NCBI GenBank assembly: GCA_023459915.1
Contig: JAEWSN010000146.1
Span: 1 to 5,699, forward strand
DNA from: Bacillota bacterium
GTDB taxonomy: Bacteria > Bacillota > Clostridia > DSM-8532
Reading direction: 5' to 3'
Length of the DNA stretch: 5,699 nucleotides
Positions within the stretch are counted from its first letter, which is position 1. Every line of letters starts with the position of its first letter. A program made the position numbers and the translations under genes. The notes under the pieces were generated by a model. It searched no databases and was not told where the DNA came from. It saw nothing but the letters and a program-made list of their open reading frames with translations. Positions 5,692 to 5,699 of the stretch are shown here, piece after piece.

Positions 5692-5699
5692 ATGAGGCT
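5692..5699 (+). CDS. Start of a downstream gene, cut by window edge
   Basis: Only ATG AGG CT is visible, so the protein begins Met-Arg-Leu. In Bacillota the gene after yloC is usually remA (DUF370), whose products often begin M-(K/R)-LINIGFGN, or gmk. The three residues fit remA but prove nothing; the identification is inference from gene order. Confidence 0.35.

Overview
The window is a run of genes all on the + strand from a GC-rich bacterium (about 60% G+C by eye). It reads dnaK (3' two thirds only), dnaJ, a candidate small gene, prmA, rsmE, a cheY-type receiver, a yicC/yloC-type endoribonuclease, and the first bases of one more gene. The order dnaK-dnaJ-prmA-rsmE is the core of the hrcA/dnaK heat-shock operon of Bacillota (in Bacillus subtilis hrcA-grpE-dnaK-dnaJ-yqeT-yqeU-yqeV). 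PrmA has the longer Bacillota form with the N-terminus MKWHEVSV. The CheY is the MGQQSMVIEAI type found in Bacilli and Clostridia. A TTG start with a strong Shine-Dalgarno (SD) sequence also fits this phylum. I infer a high-GC Bacillota; class and genus cannot be settled from this stretch.

Layout. Bases 1-1246 hold the end of DnaK. Bases 1247-1426 are a 180-base spacer with no convincing gene but three GC-rich hairpins; the last sits directly before the dnaJ ribosome binding site. dnaJ (1427-2542) starts at TTG. The stretch between dnaJ and prmA looks like a 192-base gap, but it is better read as a 69-codon gene (2539-2748). That gene overlaps the dnaJ stop as ATGA, carries a DnaJ-like CPACVGNG motif, and runs 14 bases into prmA. 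prmA (2735-3676) overlaps rsmE (3661-4395) by 16 bases. cheY follows 3 bases later (4399-4773), yicC 27 bases after that (4801-5676), and another start codon appears at 5692.

How the genes work together. DnaK and DnaJ are the Hsp70 chaperone and its co-chaperone. PrmA methylates ribosomal protein L11 and RsmE methylates U1498 of 16S rRNA. The YicC-like protein is an RNA endonuclease. The theme is proteostasis and translation/RNA quality, with a chemotaxis-type receiver as the odd member. A promoter-like sequence inside the end of rsmE could give cheY-yicC its own transcription.

Most of the window is conserved housekeeping sequence. The points worth a second look are the small zinc-motif ORF between dnaJ and prmA, the structured dnaK-dnaJ spacer, and the placement of cheY. 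I see no mobile element, CRISPR array, tRNA or rRNA gene.
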